A stretch of DNA of 64,000 bases from Bombella mellum. GTDB lineage: Bacteria > Pseudomonadota > Alphaproteobacteria > Acetobacterales > Acetobacteraceae. The stretch is taken from contig NZ_PDLY01000004.1 of assembly GCF_014048465.1 (NCBI RefSeq), positions 235,344-299,343 of the forward strand, written 5' to 3'. Under the pieces are notes generated by a model that had not been told where the DNA came from, ran no database searches, and was given only the letters and a program-made list of their open reading frames with translations. The translations under genes were made by a program, and so were the position numbers. This document shows, piece after piece, positions 46,140 through 54,857 of the stretch; the first letter of the stretch is position 1; every line of letters begins with the position of its first letter.

Positions 46140-46772
46140 ATGGCGTCGGACAATGCCGGGGATATCGCAGCGAGACGGGCCGGGCGGGACCGGATGGAAC
46201 TGCTGGTCGGGCTGGTGACAGCTGCCGTTCTGGCCGTATTGATCGTGCTGGCCCTTGTCGGGCGGCAGCACCCGCAGGACCGTGGCTATCAGCTTCATGC
46301 GGCCTTCGGTCATATTGACGGGCTGAGCGTGGGGTCTGATGTCCGGCTGGCGGGCGTGACTGTCGGACACGTGCGGGACATGCAGGTGGACCCGCATACC
46401 TTCCAGGCCAACATCATCTTTTCTGTGTCGCCAGAGATACAGCTGCCCGTGGACAGTGGGGCGGTCATCACGTCGGACTCCCTTCTGGGAGGGAAATATG
46501 TGGCCCTGACTCCCGGTGGTGATACGGCCATGCTCAGGCCGGACGGTACGATCAGCGAGACGCAGGGTGCCATCAGCCTCGAGCAGCTGCTGAGCAAGTT
46601 CATCTTCTCCGTGACGGACTCCCTTCAGAAGAAGGCTGCCCCCTCTCCGCAGGTGGAGGCTCCTGCGCCGCCTTCTTCCGTGGCGGAGCCTGCCCCGGGT
46701 GGAGTGTCCGGTGCGCCGGATGGAAAGTCTGCCTCCGGCGAGGCACCGGCGACAGGGCCGACGGCACAGTGA
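46140..46772 (+). CDS. mlaD: MlaD family outer-membrane lipid asymmetry protein
   Basis: 210-residue periplasmic lipid-transport protein. One membrane helix (VGLVTAAVLAVLIVLALVG, about 23-41) leads into a single MCE domain with AAFGHIDGLSVGSDVRLAGVTVG and the MlaD-type DSLLGGKYVALTPGG near 110-124. It ends in a Pro/Ala-rich tail. The ATG at 46140 has AAGGATG upstream. The rest of the Mla system (mlaE, mlaF, mlaC) is not adjacent, so it presumably works with components encoded elsewhere, possibly those at 37-39 kb. Its stop overlaps the next start (GTGA). Confidence 0.88.
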   Translation: MASDNAGDIAARRAGRDRMELLVGLVTAAVLAVLIVLALVGRQHPQDRGYQLHAAFGHIDGLSVGSDVRLAGVTVGHVRDMQVDPHTFQANIIFSVSPEIQLPVDSGAVITSDSLLGGKYVALTPGGDTAMLRPDGTISETQGAISLEQLLSKFIFSVTDSLQKKAAPSPQVEAPAPPSSVAEPAPGGVSGAPDGKSASGEAPATGPTAQ

Positions 46773-47020
46773 ACCCGTCTCATGAGGAGGGGCTGGAGTG
46801 GCTGGACAGGAACGGTCAGCCCATAAGCTGCACCGGCAAGCTCCGTGTCCTGAGGGAAAATGAAGCCGAGCTGCGGCAGGTGATGAAGGATGCCTGTGAG
46901 GATGCCCTGCTCATGGATGTGGGGCCTGCGGCCCTGCGCCAGCGCATGGAGTGGCTTCTGGAGAATGTGATGGCGGGTGTCAGGGGGATGAATGCTGCCG
47001 GAAAGGGAGATGGTGAATGA
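46769..47020 (+). CDS. Small hypothetical protein in the mlaD-DUF2155 operon
   Basis: 83-residue acidic protein without membrane helix or signal. It begins MNPSHEEGLEWLDRNGQPISC, contains a helical stretch VLRENEAELRQVMKDACEDALLM, and ends AAGKGDGE. Its GTG start overlaps the mlaD stop (GTGA) and its stop overlaps the DUF2155 start (ATGA), so it is clearly part of a translationally coupled operon and is likely real. I do not recognise the family. Confidence 0.7.
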   Translation: MNPSHEEGLEWLDRNGQPISCTGKLRVLRENEAELRQVMKDACEDALLMDVGPAALRQRMEWLLENVMAGVRGMNAAGKGDGE

Positions 47021-47664
47021 GGATCAGGAAGATGTTTCTGGCTCTGCCCTGTCTGGCAGGGCTGGCGGGAGGAGTGTCCGGAGCAGCCCAGGCTGAGGGG
47101 GTCAGGGGCGTGACCCCTCCGGCGACCTATCCGGCCAATACGTGGCAGGGGCGTAGCGGAGCCGTGCTGCGGATCATGCGGCGGCTGGATTCCCATGTGG
47201 AGCTCGTGCCGCTGCATTCCGGTGAGGACGTGGCCTATGGCCCTCTCTCTCTCCGGCTGGAGCGTTGTCTCCAGAGGCCGGACGGCCTTCCGGCCCAGAT
47301 GACGGCCCTGCTGAAGATCGAGGAGAATCAGGATTCGGGCAGTCCGCCGTTCGAAGGCTGGATGTTCACGGATGATCCGGCTCTGGGGGCCTATGCAGGT
47401 GCCCTGTATGACGTGCAGCTCGTCTCCTGTGATGGAAACAAGGTCGAGCCGATGGTGGGGCCGCCTCCTGCACCGGCTCCGCCGCAGCTGCCTGCCGTCA
47501 TGGCTCCTCATGTGGAGGCCGACGAGGAGCATGGACCGGTCGTGCTGACACCGTCAGGGCCGGACGGTAATGGCCAGGGGGGCAGCTCTTCAGGGCCGAC
47601 GTCCCTGCTGCCACCGGCGCAGCCTGTTCAGCAGCCGCAGCAGGGAGCCGCTGCTCCGCACTGA
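47017..47664 (+). CDS. DUF2155 domain-containing exported protein
   Basis: 215 residues with a Sec signal peptide (RKMFLALPCLAGLAGGVSGAAQA, cut near 26). The DUF2155 domain follows (about 35-150): RSGAVLRIMRRLDSHVELVPLHSGE, then YGPLSLRLERCLQRP and FEGWMFTDDPALGA, with paired cysteines. The C-terminus is Pro/Gln-rich. In alphaproteobacteria this domain of unknown function lies in conserved clusters near mlaD or respiratory accessory genes. The disulfide-enzyme gene dsbB follows, which may help its two conserved Cys residues. Confidence 0.82.
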   Translation: MRIRKMFLALPCLAGLAGGVSGAAQAEGVRGVTPPATYPANTWQGRSGAVLRIMRRLDSHVELVPLHSGEDVAYGPLSLRLERCLQRPDGLPAQMTALLKIEENQDSGSPPFEGWMFTDDPALGAYAGALYDVQLVSCDGNKVEPMVGPPPAPAPPQLPAVMAPHVEADEEHGPVVLTPSGPDGNGQGGSSSGPTSLLPPAQPVQQPQQGAAAPH

Positions 47665-47700
47665 GGCGGGACAGGCAAGGACTGAAAAAGGAGAGGGTGA

Positions 47701-48234
47701 ATGCTGTTTACCGACAAGCGGCAGATTCGGGCAGTCTGGCGGATTGGTGGGCTGTTCATCCTGTCCGCCCTTTTCGTGTTCCTGACGGTTTTTATGGCGG
47801 AGACCGCCCTGCACATGGTTCCGTGTGAGCTTTGTCTGTGGGAGCGTGAGCCGTGGCGGGTGTTGCTGGGAATTGGCGTGCTGTCTTTGGTGCTGTCTCC
47901 CCGCTATGCCCGCTGGGCTGCTGTGGCGGGTCTTGTCTGTCTTCTGGTCAGTGTCGGTCTTGGTGTCATGCATGTGGGGGTGGAGCATGGGCTGTGGCCC
48001 AGTCCTGCTGCCGAATGTCATGCCGCTCCTGTGGAGGGGCACGGTTTCGCAGACTGGATGGCCCATCTTCCGTCCCGTCCTGCAAAACCCTGTGATCTGC
48101 CAGACTATCCTTTTGGTCTGCCCGTTTCCATGACGAGTCTTTCGGCCCTGTATGCCGTTCTGGTTTTCGGTCTGGCCGTCATGGAGACCCGCAGGCTGTT
48201 CCGTTTCGTCCGGGTGAACCGGCTGGAGGCATAA
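47701..48234 (+). CDS. dsbB: Disulfide bond formation protein B
   Basis: 177-residue membrane enzyme that reoxidises DsbA with quinone. Four helices are visible. The first periplasmic loop carries the redox pair Cys42/Cys45 in VPCELCLWERE, and the second loop Cys106 and Cys131 (AAECHAAP, AKPCDLPDYPFG). The block VSMTSLSALYAV after the second loop is typical. AGGAGAGGG precedes the ATG. It is the fourth gene in the mlaD operon, followed 53 bp later by nadE. Confidence 0.88.
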   Translation: MLFTDKRQIRAVWRIGGLFILSALFVFLTVFMAETALHMVPCELCLWEREPWRVLLGIGVLSLVLSPRYARWAAVAGLVCLLVSVGLGVMHVGVEHGLWPSPAAECHAAPVEGHGFADWMAHLPSRPAKPCDLPDYPFGLPVSMTSLSALYAVLVFGLAVMETRRLFRFVRVNRLEA

Positions 48235-48287
48235 TCGGGTCCCGGAGGCGGATGTGAAGAGGCGTGGAAGGTAAAGGGAGAGCCGTC

Positions 48288-50324
48288 GTGTCCTTGTCTG
48301 ATTTTCTGTGTCTGTATCGCCAGGGCTTTGCCCGTGTCGCCGCTTGTACCACGCCCATCATGCTGGGCGATCCGCAGCATAATGCGGAGGTCGTGCAGGA
48401 CAGGCTGGAATGTTGCCATGCGCAGGGCGTGGCTGTTGCCGTGTTTCCGGAACTGGGACTGACGGGTTACACGCTGGAAGACCTCTTTTTCCAGCAGGCG
48501 GTGCTGGATGGAGCAAGGGATGCCCTGCTGCGTCTCGTGGAGCGGACGGCCGACCTGATGACGGTCGGTATCGTCGGTCTGCCGCTGCGGTGGGGGGACA
48601 GCCTTTACAACTGTGCCGCCATCTTCCATCGGGGACGGATTCTGGGGATCGTGCCCAAGACGATGCTGCCCCGTTACCGGGAATTTTATGAGACCCGCCA
48701 TTTCACCAGTGGCCGGGGCTGCACCGGAACCATCATGCTGGGGGGGGAGGCGGTCCCGTTCGGGACGGACCTCCTCTTCGAGGCGGAGGACGTGCCCGGA
48801 CTGGTTCTGGGGGTGGAAATCTGTGAGGACCTCTGGGTTCCCCAGCCACCGAGCGGGGCACTGGCCGTGGCGGGGGCAACGGTGCTGGCAAATCTTTCGG
48901 CTTCCCCCGTGACGGTCGGCCGGTCGGAGCAGCGGGTGCTGCTCTGTCAAGCGCAGTCCATGAGGACGGTCAGTGCCTATCTCTATGCGGCGGCCAGTGA
49001 GGGGGAATCCACGACGGACCTGTCATGGGACGGGCAGCTTCTTGTTTATGAGGCGGGGGACTGTCTTGCCAGTTCGGAACGGTTTGTCCGGGAGGGTGAG
49101 ATGGTCGTGGCGGATGTCGATCTTGACCGGCTGCGGCAGGAGCGACTCCAGAGCGGTCATTTCAGTTCAGCCCATGAGGGAGCGTTCCGCCGGATAGGCT
49201 TCGCCCTGAAACCGGAGATGAGGGACTGGGGGCTGAAACGTGATGTCCCCCGTTTTCCTTTCGTCCCGGCCCGTCCCGAACGGTGTGAGCAGGACTGTCA
49301 GGAAGCCTGGAACATTCAGGTTCAGGCCCTCTGCCAGCGGCTGAAGGCGGCCCATGCCAGAACCATGATCATCGGTGTGTCGGGGGGGCTGGACAGTGCC
49401 CTCGCCCTGCTGGTGGCCGTGAAGGCGGCAGACTGTCTGGGATGGGAGCGGAGCCGCATCCTGGCCAGGACCATGCCGGGCTTCGCCACGGGCGGTGCCT
49501 CCCTCGCTCTGGCGCACGGACTGATGGACAGCCTTGGCGTGAATGCGGGAGAGCTGGACATACGCCCCACGGCCCAGGCCATGCTGGAAGCCATCGATCA
49601 TCCCTACGGTCAGGGCGAGCCGGTTTATGACGTGACGTTCGAGAACGTGCAGGCCGGGCTGCGGACGGACTTCCTGTTCCGGCTGGCGAACCATCATCAG
49701 GGACTGGTGATCGGGACCGGGGACATGTCCGAGCTGGCCCTGGGCTGGTGCACCTATGGCGTCGGGGACCAGATGGCACATTATAATGTCAATGCCGGTC
49801 TGCCTAAGACGCTCATCCAGCATGTCATACGCTGGGCGGCTGCACAGGATGACAGTGTCTCCGATGCTGCCCGCACCGTGCTGGAAAAGATCGTCTCGGC
49901 GGAAATCTCACCGGAGCTGGTGCCGGATCAGGGACAGGGTGTCCAGAGTACCCAGCAGGTGATCGGCCCGTATCCCCTGCAGGATTTCACGCTCTATCAT
50001 GTCCTGCGGCATGGATTCTCTCCAGAGAAGATCGTTTTTCTCCAGTTCCATGCCTGGCGTGATGCTGGACAGGGACATTGGCCGCTGAATTATCCGGAAC
50101 AGGACCGGCGGGCTTATGACCTGCCAGCCATCATCCATTGGATGCGTCTTTTCATGAAGCGGTTTTTCGCCACCAGCCAGTTCAAGCGTTCGGCCATGCC
50201 GAACGGGCCGAAGGTGGTGGCCGGGGGCAGCCTGTCGCCCCGTGGGGACTGGCGGGCACCGTCCGACGGAACGGCGACGCTCTGGCTTTCCGTACTGGAG
50301 CAGCTGGAAGCACATCTGCGCTAG
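48288..50324 (+). CDS. nadE: Glutamine-dependent NAD+ synthetase
   Basis: Makes NAD from deamido-NAD using glutamine ammonia. The N-terminal nitrilase domain (about 1-280) has Glu55 in FPELGLTGY, the Lys of VPKTMLPRYREFYETRHF near 124, and Cys near 179 in GVEICEDLW, the glutaminase triad. The C-terminal synthetase (from about 340) has the P-loop GVSGGLDSALALLV and GTGDMSELALGWCTYG. The 678-residue length matches the large fused form. GTG at 48288 with AAGGGAG seven bases upstream was preferred over an earlier GTG at 48264. Confidence 0.95.
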   Translation: MSLSDFLCLYRQGFARVAACTTPIMLGDPQHNAEVVQDRLECCHAQGVAVAVFPELGLTGYTLEDLFFQQAVLDGARDALLRLVERTADLMTVGIVGLPLRWGDSLYNCAAIFHRGRILGIVPKTMLPRYREFYETRHFTSGRGCTGTIMLGGEAVPFGTDLLFEAEDVPGLVLGVEICEDLWVPQPPSGALAVAGATVLANLSASPVTVGRSEQRVLLCQAQSMRTVSAYLYAAASEGESTTDLSWDGQLLVYEAGDCLASSERFVREGEMVVADVDLDRLRQERLQSGHFSSAHEGAFRRIGFALKPEMRDWGLKRDVPRFPFVPARPERCEQDCQEAWNIQVQALCQRLKAAHARTMIIGVSGGLDSALALLVAVKAADCLGWERSRILARTMPGFATGGASLALAHGLMDSLGVNAGELDIRPTAQAMLEAIDHPYGQGEPVYDVTFENVQAGLRTDFLFRLANHHQGLVIGTGDMSELALGWCTYGVGDQMAHYNVNAGLPKTLIQHVIRWAAAQDDSVSDAARTVLEKIVSAEISPELVPDQGQGVQSTQQVIGPYPLQDFTLYHVLRHGFSPEKIVFLQFHAWRDAGQGHWPLNYPEQDRRAYDLPAIIHWMRLFMKRFFATSQFKRSAMPNGPKVVAGGSLSPRGDWRAPSDGTATLWLSVLEQLEAHLR

Positions 50325-50714
50325 GTATTTCTGATCAGCAGATTTTCATTTCATTGTAGGAGTGCTCTTCTGGCATCTTCTGTGTGATTTTCATCACAGG
50401 AGGTACTGGGAGGTCCTGTCGTCCAGAATTGTCTGCTTTTAGTGGAACAGGCATAAAGTTGTTGTGATTCTGCATGGGTCTGGTTACATTGGTTAGGAAA
50501 TTTGTATAGCTTACGTTAACTCTTTCTGGATTCGTCTCTGGGACGGCTCTATGGGCGGTCACAGATATTCCTCAATTTGGACCTGAGGAGGCCATGAAGG
50601 ATGTCGATCTTTCATGGCCCCGAGGGAAGGGTAGGGGAGGCTGGCTTAAGCAAGGAGGCGGTTGTCCTGTCTGGGCCGGTCGAGTGTGTCAACGCTGTGG
50701 TAAGGTGAAGTTTC
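50325..50714. other. 390 bp intergenic region before the repeat-rich protein gene
   Basis: No believable gene was found here; short frames lack start signals or family features. The region between about 50430 and 50530 is AT-richer and should hold the promoter of the downstream gene. The remaining ~180 bp up to the TTG start would then be a long 5' leader. Confidence 0.45.
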
Positions 50715-51581
50715 TTGGCTATTGTAACTATTTCTGGAGGGCAGCAGCATTCGTATCCCGTCAGTGTCCCTACCCAGGGAGCCGAGGATCTGAATTCGCT
50801 GTTCACGACGTCTTTCGCCTCTCTGGTGGCCTCTTCCGGTTCCGGTGACGGAACCACGTCCACCACGTCCACGTCTTCCTCATCCGACACGACGAGCAGC
50901 AGTCCGATCCAGTTCCGCATGGCCGACGAGACGCCGGTCACCGGGTCCCAGGCAACGGTGCTGGGCGGTCAGGACACCATCTCCGCTGCCGGCAACAATG
51001 CGACGCAGCTTTCCCTCGGTGGTACGCTGAGCTTCCTCGGTGGTGTGGGGTCCAACACCCGCTCCATCGGCAACAATGCGACCATCTACGGTACGCCGAA
51101 CAGCGTCTACCACTATACCCGTCCGGGTGTGGGCGGGAAGAGCGTGTTCACGACCGATCACCAGAGCACGGCGCAGAATCCGGACCATATCCTGTTCGAT
51201 GCGTCCAAGTCCCACCAGTCTCTTCAGGCTTTTGCCGGAATCGGTGACACCATCAAGGGTGGTACGGCTTCCGACACCATCACCGTGCACAACACCGTCA
51301 ATGGTGGCAGTGATGCTGGTGCGACGCTGAGCGGTGGCAGCGGGTCTGCCAACCTGTTCCAGTTCCTCAACAACAAGGGTGGTCATTACACGATCACCGA
51401 CTTCGGCAAGGCTGCCGGCAACAAGGTCGGCCTCAAGGCTACTGACGAGCAGATCGGCCAGATGCTTGAGCACCAGACGGTCAAGGGTGGCAACACCACG
51501 ATCGATCTGCCGAACGGTCAGGGTCAGATCACCTTCCTTGACCAGCAGCATCTCCAGGCCAAGGACTTCCAGAAGTTCTGA
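50715..51581 (+). CDS. Secreted-type, Ser/Thr/Gly-rich repetitive protein (RTX/beta-roll-like), TTG start
   Basis: 288 residues. The N-terminus MAIVTISGGQQHSYPVSV is unlike a Sec signal; a poly-Ser/Thr stretch covers about 40-65. From 75 onward there are imperfect Gly/Asn/Asp-rich units (VLGGQDTISAAGNNATQLSLGG, FLGGVGSNTRSIGNN, TIKGGTASDTITVHN, TLSGGSGSANLF), recalling beta-roll or beta-helix proteins. The C-terminus GQITFLDQQHLQAKDFQKF could be a type I secretion signal. An in-frame stop just upstream and AAGGTG make TTG 50715 the likely start. Codon use is strongly biased, suggesting high expression. The neighbours give no clue; no type I exporter is nearby. Confidence 0.6.
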   Translation: MAIVTISGGQQHSYPVSVPTQGAEDLNSLFTTSFASLVASSGSGDGTTSTTSTSSSSDTTSSSPIQFRMADETPVTGSQATVLGGQDTISAAGNNATQLSLGGTLSFLGGVGSNTRSIGNNATIYGTPNSVYHYTRPGVGGKSVFTTDHQSTAQNPDHILFDASKSHQSLQAFAGIGDTIKGGTASDTITVHNTVNGGSDAGATLSGGSGSANLFQFLNNKGGHYTITDFGKAAGNKVGLKATDEQIGQMLEHQTVKGGNTTIDLPNGQGQITFLDQQHLQAKDFQKF

Positions 51582-51644
51582 TTTCCTGTCCGCCCTTCCT
51601 GAAAAGGGAGGGCGGAGAGATGAACATCTTATACAGCACGCACG

Positions 51645-51678
51645 AAAACGCCGCTTCCCGACCAGAGCGGCGTTTTTC
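51645..51678 (+). terminator. Terminator after the repeat-rich protein gene
   Basis: AACGCCGCT pairs with AGCGGCGTT around TCCCGACCAG, with TTTTT after it. A first GC-rich hairpin (TCCGCCCTTCC with GGGAGGGCGGA) lies at 51589-51616 but lacks a T run. Confidence 0.88.
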
Positions 51679-51707
51679 CGTTGGGCAGATTTTTCAGGGG
51701 AAAATTC

Positions 51708-51782
51708 TGGCTGGGGCGGGAGGATTCGAACCTCCGCATGGCGGAATCAAAATCCGCTGCCTTACCGCTTGGCTACGCCCCA
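51708..51782 (-). tRNA. tRNA-Gln (anticodon TTG)
   Basis: A 75-base cloverleaf on the minus strand with encoded CCA. The acceptor is TGGGGCG/CGCCCCA with the T1-A72 pair typical of tRNA-Gln. The anticodon stem is GCGGA/TCCGC with loop TTTTGAT, giving TTG. The T arm is CGGAGG TTCGAAT CCTCCG-like. Confidence 0.95.
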
Positions 51783-51852
51783 ATGCAGGTCTTCTTATTA
51801 TCCCGAACCATGAAAAGGGTAAAGAGAAGGACGGCATTTTTTGTGTGGTGTG

Positions 51853-52518
51853 TCAGGATAACCCGTTGTTATCGCCTTCTTCTTCAGGAGCGACATGGTC
51901 GGGCAGCCCTCCCTCTTCCATGACGGTGCCGGTCTGTTCCGGAGGGATGGATTCTTTCAGGAGTCCCATCCGTTCGGCCCGGGCGAGGGCCTTGTCCAGC
52001 GTCTGCATGGTCTCGGCCAGATCGGGCGTGATGTCCTTCTCCCAGCTGATGAGCGTTCCGGACCATATGGCCAGCAGGGTGTTGAGCCGTATCAGGCCCC
52101 CCAGCCCGTGGCGGTCCAGTGCGGCAGAATCCGCTATCCAGCGCAGGCTTTCCATGGTCGTTCCGGCGAGGAAGGCGGCAAGGGCAGGGTCACGGGGGAG
52201 GGTCTGCATCACGGCGCAGATGCCGGGACGGTAATCCTGCATGGCATCAAAACGGCGCATGAGCAGGTCGAACATTCGTTCACGGACGGTCGTGCCATAG
52301 CTCGCACCGCAGAGGGCTGCATCGTCGATCTGGCGGTTCAGTCGCAGCAGGACCATGGACTTGAAAGGGAAACGTTGCCGGACCTGCTGGAGAGGAAGCC
52401 CTGCTTCACGTGAAGCATCAACAAGGGACACACGCTGCCAGCCCTGGCTCTGGGCAAGCTGAAGGGTCGCCTCAATCATGGTCCTGTCGAAAAGCGGGTC
52501 GTGGTGATCAACGTTCAT
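51853..52518 (-). CDS. TetR-like regulator (possibly COQ9-related fold)
   Basis: 221-residue protein. The N-terminal helix-turn-helix region shows FDRTMIEATLQLAQSQGWQRVSLVDASREAGLPLQQVRQRFPFKSMVLL (read in parts), the TetR pattern with RFPFK in place of YFPSK. The C-terminal helical domain contains RWIADSAALDRHGLGGLIRLNT. COQ9 proteins share this fold, and a UbiK gene lies two genes upstream, so a role around ubiquinone is possible but unproven. ATG 52518 with GGAG upstream was chosen. It follows proC by 74 bp. Confidence 0.65.
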   Translation of the reverse strand: MNVDHHDPLFDRTMIEATLQLAQSQGWQRVSLVDASREAGLPLQQVRQRFPFKSMVLLRLNRQIDDAALCGASYGTTVRERMFDLLMRRFDAMQDYRPGICAVMQTLPRDPALAAFLAGTTMESLRWIADSAALDRHGLGGLIRLNTLLAIWSGTLISWEKDITPDLAETMQTLDKALARAERMGLLKESIPPEQTGTVMEEGGLPDHVAPEEEGDNNGLS

Positions 52519-52591
52519 GGTGTTTTCTCCGTCCCTGTCCGTGCGGCTGTAGTGATGATGGTGCGGGCGGAGCTGCCGCCCGCACCAGATG

Positions 52592-53404
52592 TCAGTCATC
52601 CAGCTCGCGTGACCTTTTTATGGCAGCCTCGGCGGCCAGCGGGACCAAGCGGGGCCAGTGCTCTTCAGCCATGAAGACGTCCAGGGCTGCGGCCGTGGTA
52701 CCGTTGGGGCTTGTGACATTCTTGCGCAGTGTCTCGGCATCCTCCGGCAGTTCGTGCAGCATCTTACCGACGCCGTGGATCATGCTGCGGACCAGCGTGC
52801 GGGCAGCCTCTTTTTCCAGCCCCAGGTCCTGCCCCGTTTTCTCCAGCAGTTCAGCCAGCAGGAAGACATAGGCCGGAGCGGAACCGGCAATGGCGATGAC
52901 GGACCGCAGGTCCTCCTCATGCGGAACGGGGACGACCGTGCCAACCTGTTCCATGAGACGGATGGCCAGCTTCTTCTGTTCCTCGCTGACATGCGGGGAG
53001 GCATACAGCCCCGTGCTTCCGGCACCCACGCTGGAGGGCGTGTTGGGCATGGTGCGGATGATGGGCATGTCCGCCCGGCCACACCATTCGGCCAGTTTCT
53101 CGCAGCTCTTGCCTGCCATGACGGACAGAAGGGCGGCCTTGTCCATCCGGTCGCCGAGGGCCTGCCGCAGGGCCTTCAGCATGGCCTCCGCTCCGGCAGG
53201 CTTGACGGCCAGGATGATGATGTCCGGTGCCACGTCGGCGGTGATCTCTTCCGGTGAGCGGAAGATGGTGCTGCCTGCCGGGGCGTCCTGGAGCTTGCGG
53301 TCCAGAATGAAGATGCGTGGCGGGTTGGGACTGCTGACCCAGCCCCGCATGAGGGCACCGCCCATTTTGCCACAGCCGACAAGAAGAAGGGTGGGAGTTG
53401 TCAT
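52592..53404 (-). CDS. proC: Pyrroline-5-carboxylate reductase
   Basis: NAD(P)H-dependent last step of proline synthesis. The Rossmann motif is LLLVGCGKMGGALMRGW (about 6-22). The catalytic region has IIRTMPNTPSSVGAGSTGLY near 114-133 and the C-terminal helix IAGSAPAYVFLLAELLEKTG near 168-187, then VTSPNGTTAAALDVF, all strong family signatures. The length of 270 residues is normal. It lies between ubiK (30 bp upstream) and the TetR-like gene, in the same direction. Confidence 0.95.
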   Translation of the reverse strand: MTTPTLLLVGCGKMGGALMRGWVSSPNPPRIFILDRKLQDAPAGSTIFRSPEEITADVAPDIIILAVKPAGAEAMLKALRQALGDRMDKAALLSVMAGKSCEKLAEWCGRADMPIIRTMPNTPSSVGAGSTGLYASPHVSEEQKKLAIRLMEQVGTVVPVPHEEDLRSVIAIAGSAPAYVFLLAELLEKTGQDLGLEKEAARTLVRSMIHGVGKMLHELPEDAETLRKNVTSPNGTTAAALDVFMAEEHWPRLVPLAAEAAIKRSRELDD

Positions 53405-53434
53405 GATCTGAAGTCTCCGTTGGTCTGGGAAGGA

Positions 53435-53725
53435 TTAGTGACGTGGCGGTTCTGCCGGGGCCGTCAGGGTCTGTTCCAGTTCGTCCAGTCTGGCTTCCAT
53501 GTCTTTGATGCGCTGTTCGGCCTGTTCCTGCGCCAGACGGGCCCGGCTGGCCATCTCCTGTACGGCGTCAAATTCATCCCGACGGACGAGGTTGAGGGAG
53601 AAGAGGACCTCGCTGATCTGGCTGCGGATGAGCGTATGGACCTCCTCCCGCAGGCCGGAGGCCGCAGAGAAGGCCGTTCCGGCAAGGCCGGTCAGATCAT
53701 CAAGGAAACGGGGACGAAAGGCCAT
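53435..53725 (-). CDS. ubiK: Accessory factor UbiK family protein
   Basis: 96-residue membrane-associated helper (formerly YqiC/BMFP) for aerobic ubiquinone biosynthesis. An amphipathic N-terminal helix (FLDDLTGLAGTAFSAASGLREEV) is followed by LIRSQISEVLFSLNLVRRDEFDAVQEM and a C-terminal coiled coil (QAEQRIKDMEARLDELEQTL), the standard layout. The ATG 53725 lies eight bases after CAGGAG; an in-frame GTG at 53734 falls in the ribosome-binding site and is not the likely start. Confidence 0.85.
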   Translation of the reverse strand: MAFRPRFLDDLTGLAGTAFSAASGLREEVHTLIRSQISEVLFSLNLVRRDEFDAVQEMASRARLAQEQAEQRIKDMEARLDELEQTLTAPAEPPRH

Positions 53726-53876
53726 GTCATACACTCCTGAACGTTCGGCATTGAAAACGGATCTGATTTTTCCGTCATGAGTCTTTCAGAACGGGGAGCA
53801 GGTCTGTCAACCGGTCTTCCCCTGTTCCTGCGTTCTTTCTGTTGGAAGCCGCTTTCTGCCAGACTATACAGGAAGA

Positions 53877-54857
53877 ATGATTATCGTCACCGGCGGAGCC
53901 GGATTTATTGGTTCATGTGTGCAGCAGGCCCTGTTTCGGCAGGGGCGGCGGACCGTCATTGTGGATTACCTTCAGGATCAGGGGAAGTGGCGCAATCTGG
54001 CCACCCATCCTCCCCATCTCGTGGTGCCACCGGATGAGCTGCCAGCCTTTCTGGCGGAGGCCAGGGGCGTCGAGGCTGTCATTCACATGGGGGCGATCAG
54101 CGAGACGACGGTCCGGGATGGTGATCTGGTCTGGCAGAGCAACGTCGCCCTGTCCCAGAGGCTCTGGCGGTGGTGCGCAGAACACAAGGTGCCGTTTCTC
54201 TACGCATCTTCAGCGGCGACCTACGGGGCGGCGGACAGGCCGGACCTGTTTGCGGACGGACTGGGCAGCATCGAGGGATTGCGGCCTCTCAATCTTTATG
54301 GCTGGTCCAAGCAGGCCTTCGACCTCTGGGTGAAAAGGACGGTGGAAGCCGGGGAGCCGGCCCCGCCACAATGGGCCGGACTGAAGTTCTTCAATGTCTA
54401 TGGCCCTAATGAGTATCACAAGGGACGGATGATTTCGGTCATCAAGGTGAAATATGATGAGCTGATGGCGGGCGGCCCGGTGCGTCTGTTCCGGTCCGAC
54501 CGGGAGGATATTGCTGACGGGCAGCAGAAGCGTGATTTCATCTGGGTCGGGGACGTGGTGAAGGTTCTCCTCTGGCTGCTGGAGACACCATCCGTCAGCG
54601 GGCTGTTCAACTGCGGGACAGGGCAGGCCCGGACCTATGAGGCTCTGGCCCGGGCCGTCTGCGCTGCGGCAGGACGTCCGGCAGAGATCGAGTACATCCC
54701 GATGCCTGAGAGCCTGAAGGGGCAGTACCAGTCCTTCACGCAGGCTGACATGAGTGCCCTGCACGGGGCAGGCTATCCCGCCCCCTTCACGTCGCTGGAG
54801 GAAGGAATCAGCCGCTACATCGAAGGGCATCTGACATCAGGAAGGCTGTATCTGTGA
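53877..54857 (+). CDS. hldD: ADP-L-glycero-D-manno-heptose 6-epimerase
   Basis: NADP-dependent SDR epimerase that makes the heptose of lipopolysaccharide inner core. The cofactor motif is VTGGAGFIGSCVQQAL (4-19). The catalytic YGWSKQAFD lies near 141-149 (Tyr/Lys), with KFFNVYGPNEYHKGRM near 170-185, highly specific to this enzyme. The length of 326 residues is normal. It is first gene of a plus-strand run; lgt starts within its last codons. Confidence 0.94.
   Translation: MIIVTGGAGFIGSCVQQALFRQGRRTVIVDYLQDQGKWRNLATHPPHLVVPPDELPAFLAEARGVEAVIHMGAISETTVRDGDLVWQSNVALSQRLWRWCAEHKVPFLYASSAATYGAADRPDLFADGLGSIEGLRPLNLYGWSKQAFDLWVKRTVEAGEPAPPQWAGLKFFNVYGPNEYHKGRMISVIKVKYDELMAGGPVRLFRSDREDIADGQQKRDFIWVGDVVKVLLWLLETPSVSGLFNCGTGQARTYEALARAVCAAAGRPAEIEYIPMPESLKGQYQSFTQADMSALHGAGYPAPFTSLEEGISRYIEGHLTSGRLYL

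Noticed and set aside
50594..50848. An 84-codon ATG frame overlapping the start of the repeat-rich protein
   Set aside because: It overlaps the better-supported TTG frame, runs out of frame with the repeats and encodes an unremarkable Trp/Cys/Gly-rich string.
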